This document shows, in pieces, positions 62,451-64,000 of a stretch of DNA of 64,000 bases. A program made the position numbers and the translations under genes. This DNA is from Pseudoruminococcus_B sp937901805 (GTDB taxonomy: Bacteria; Bacillota; Clostridia; Oscillospirales; Ruminococcaceae), in NCBI GenBank assembly GCA_963560245.1, contig CAUWNS010000001.1, positions 124,001-188,000 of the forward strand, in the 5' to 3' direction. Numbering within the stretch: the stretch's first letter is position 1; the number at the start of each line of letters is the position of its first letter. The notes below the pieces were generated by a model. It made no database searches. It was not told the DNA's origin and saw nothing but the letters and a program-made list of their open reading frames with translations.

Positions 62451-62485
62451 AAAAAAAGCCCCCCTGATAAAACAGAGGGCCTTTT
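62451..62485. terminator. Terminator between gerA and the PrsA-like gene
   Basis: An 8-bp stem with one G-U pair, with A7 on the plus side (T7 on the minus strand) and T5 at the far end, so it ends the minus-strand PrsA-like gene. Confidence 0.8.
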
Positions 62486-62493
62486 TATCCGGT

Positions 62494-63549
62494 TTATTTC
62501 ACTTTTTTTGCTGTATACCGTTTGAGCGCGTCTTCATTAAGGGTAATATTCATTTCACCGACAACGCCGTCCAACTTTTGCTCGTAGTCCTCCGCTTTCA
62601 TATTTTGTAAAAGGGACATTCTCCGGGAGGTAAAATCCTCTTCCTTTGCAAGGATATCATATTTTGCGAGGACATAATATTTGCTCGTCCCCTCCACTAC
62701 TTCGATATCCCCGGCGGACATGGCGTTCATTCGCTCTGCGAACTGCTCTCCAAAAGACGATCCGCCCTCTTTTGACAGCACCGTCGCATAGATATCTTCC
62801 TTTACTTCAGAGGGATCGGTGGTTTCAATCTCTTCTCCTTCCGCCGCACTGGCCTTTCTCTGCTCATTGGAAAATTCCTGAATCAGCTTATCCATGCTCT
62901 CTCCATTTTTTGCACGGGCAAGATATCCCTCCGCCTTTGTTTTTGCTTCTTCCTTTACAGCGGTCAGTTCATCGCCTGTCTTGGAGGTATCCCAGGAAAC
63001 ACCGAGATATTTTACCTTGACATAATGATCGGAAAAATAAGCCTTTAAATCCGCATCGGACACCGCTTCCGGACCGCCTTCATCATAGTAATGCAGAAAT
63101 ACCTGCTGTTTTTTGGCAAGATTCTGAACCACATAAGTTAGGGAGTCTTTGGAAATCCCGTTTTTCTCATACCACTCGCTGTAATTGTTCCATTCTGTAT
63201 TGACCTGAGCTGTCACCGCTTCCTGTGCGTCCGCTTTCAGAGTAAGCCCCAGATCTTCAAATTCCTTTTCCACTGCAAGATAGCGCTTCATTTCCTGCTG
63301 GGCAGTCTGCTCAATCCAAATAGCCGCGTTCTGCCCGTCAATATCCTGTTTAAGCACATCCTTGCTACTGTCCTCCACCTTAGAGTAGGCAGACTGAGTG
63401 GCAGTAACAAGCTGATACAGATATACGCCTGCCGGGACTTTTTCATCATGAAAAGTCGCAATATAGGAAGTATCTCCGCCACAGGAGACAAGGGAAAGCG
63501 CCATAACAAACGCAAAGACAAGAGATACTATCCTGGAACTATTTTTCAT
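62494..63549 (-). CDS. PrsA/SurA-like lipoprotein foldase
   Basis: 351 residues. Signal peptide with lipobox (SLVSCGGD, Cys23) and a hydrophilic helical body with the SurA_N-like first part and a PpiC-like middle (about residues 175-300). It should sit on the outer face of the membrane and aid folding of exported proteins. Catalytic prolyl isomerase residues are not clear, so chaperone activity is likelier. It is directly downstream of mfd on the same strand, about 100 bases away. Confidence 0.85.
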   Translation of the reverse strand: MKNSSRIVSLVFAFVMALSLVSCGGDTSYIATFHDEKVPAGVYLYQLVTATQSAYSKVEDSSKDVLKQDIDGQNAAIWIEQTAQQEMKRYLAVEKEFEDLGLTLKADAQEAVTAQVNTEWNNYSEWYEKNGISKDSLTYVVQNLAKKQQVFLHYYDEGGPEAVSDADLKAYFSDHYVKVKYLGVSWDTSKTGDELTAVKEEAKTKAEGYLARAKNGESMDKLIQEFSNEQRKASAAEGEEIETTDPSEVKEDIYATVLSKEGGSSFGEQFAERMNAMSAGDIEVVEGTSKYYVLAKYDILAKEEDFTSRRMSLLQNMKAEDYEQKLDGVVGEMNITLNEDALKRYTAKKVK

Positions 63550-63649
63550 CCTGATTTCCTCCGATTCTTTTGAGTTGCCAATAAATCTTTTTGATTATAC
63601 ACACATTTCCCACGAATGTCCAGAAACCCCGGAAAATGTTTACATTTTT

Positions 63650-64000
63650 TCAATTTTCCTGCTCCGGCTGACCGGCTGTATGCTGCATCGTGGTCAGTGC
63701 GGTACGCAGAATTTCCAGGGTATCGTCTCCTTTTTTCAGCTTGACAGAGAGATACGGTTTTGCGCCTGCATTCACCATGACGCGGGGTTTGAGTTCCTGG
63801 ACAAGCGCGCCGATCGCATTCATATCCAGCGTGCGCGGATACAAAATCAGGACGTCGCCCCGCTCGCTGATTTCATAGATAGACAGGGACGAGGCGATAT
63901 TGCGCAGCAGCGCCACGTCGATCAGCCCCTTAACCGACTGGGGCGGCTCCCCAAAGCGGTCAATCAGCTCGTCAAAGACATCCAGCGAATCCTCCTGCGT
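63650..64000 (-). CDS. mfd: Transcription-repair coupling factor Mfd, C-terminal end (5' end outside window)
   Basis: The last 116 residues are visible. The frame is open to the right edge, and RFGEPPQSVKGLIDVALLRN with LYPRTLDMNAIG matches the C-terminal TRCF domain. Mfd removes stalled RNA polymerase and recruits repair enzymes. The remaining helicase part lies beyond the window. Confidence 0.9.
   Translation of the reverse strand, partial: TQEDSLDVFDELIDRFGEPPQSVKGLIDVALLRNIASSLSIYEISERGDVLILYPRTLDMNAIGALVQELKPRVMVNAGAKPYLSVKLKKGDDTLEILRTALTTMQHTAGQPEQEN

Noticed and set aside
61474..62610. 378-residue plus-strand open frame
   Set aside because: Antisense to gerA and the start of the PrsA-like gene; no domain seen.
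1..64000. tRNA, rRNA genes and CRISPR arrays
   Set aside because: No T-loop-like motifs in a cloverleaf context, no rRNA sequence and no regularly spaced repeats were noticed by eye; a covariance-model search would settle it.

Overview
The window looks like chromosome from a spore-forming anaerobic Firmicute of the class Clostridia, probably an Oscillospirales/Ruminococcaceae-type gut bacterium. Grounds: a spore germination receptor subunit (GerA family) and YpeB, a complete Rnf complex, rubrerythrin, class B sortase, strong AGGAGG ribosome binding sites and roughly balanced base composition. The genus cannot be fixed from the sequence alone.

Layout. 1-7.9 kb: the 3' part of a YfhO-like membrane protein, a TauE/SafE exporter encoded as two half genes, then a minus-strand run (RuvX, histidine phosphatase, active sortase B, a zinc-ribbon membrane protein / acyltransferase / alpha-beta hydrolase trio, DUF896). 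8-13 kb: cysteine desulfurase and ThiI, with an 880-residue protein that joins a degenerate CinA to a sortase fold lacking all three catalytic residues. 13-26 kb: ypeB, an MmeI-like restriction-modification enzyme, MATE exporter, cyclophilin, a frameshifted lipoprotein gene behind an Spx/ArsC gene, YwbE, rubrerythrin, GIY-YIG protein, SDR, DEDDh exonuclease, rRNA methyltransferase and a PPP-like phosphatase. 26-35 kb: arginine biosynthesis operon argGHCJBDF, transcribed leftwards from one promoter with ArgR-type operator candidates. 35-42 kb: nitroreductase, flavin reductase, low-affinity phosphate transporter with its DUF47 partner, three linked genes of unknown function, metallophosphoesterase, BirA and an O-antigen-ligase-like protein. 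42.4-47.6 kb: rnfCDGEAB.

47.8-60.9 kb: a tightly packed phage structural cluster in PBSX order (terminase, portal, protease, decoration, capsid, connectors, sheath, tube, LysM protein, baseplate, fibre). It lacks a tape-measure gene, integrase, repressor and lysis genes, and sits directly between the Rnf operon and a gerA gene. Two of its genes appear to start at near-cognate codons (ACG and ATC). The packaging and capsid parts look intact, so it may be a domesticated particle or gene-transfer-agent-like system, or a reduced prophage. 61-64 kb: gerA, a PrsA/SurA-like lipoprotein and the 3' end of mfd.

The cellular themes are thiolation and sulfur transfer, arginine synthesis, ferredoxin-driven ion pumping and spore germination. 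The most unusual items are the phage-like cluster and the CinA-pseudosortase fusion. No tRNA, rRNA or CRISPR array was seen.
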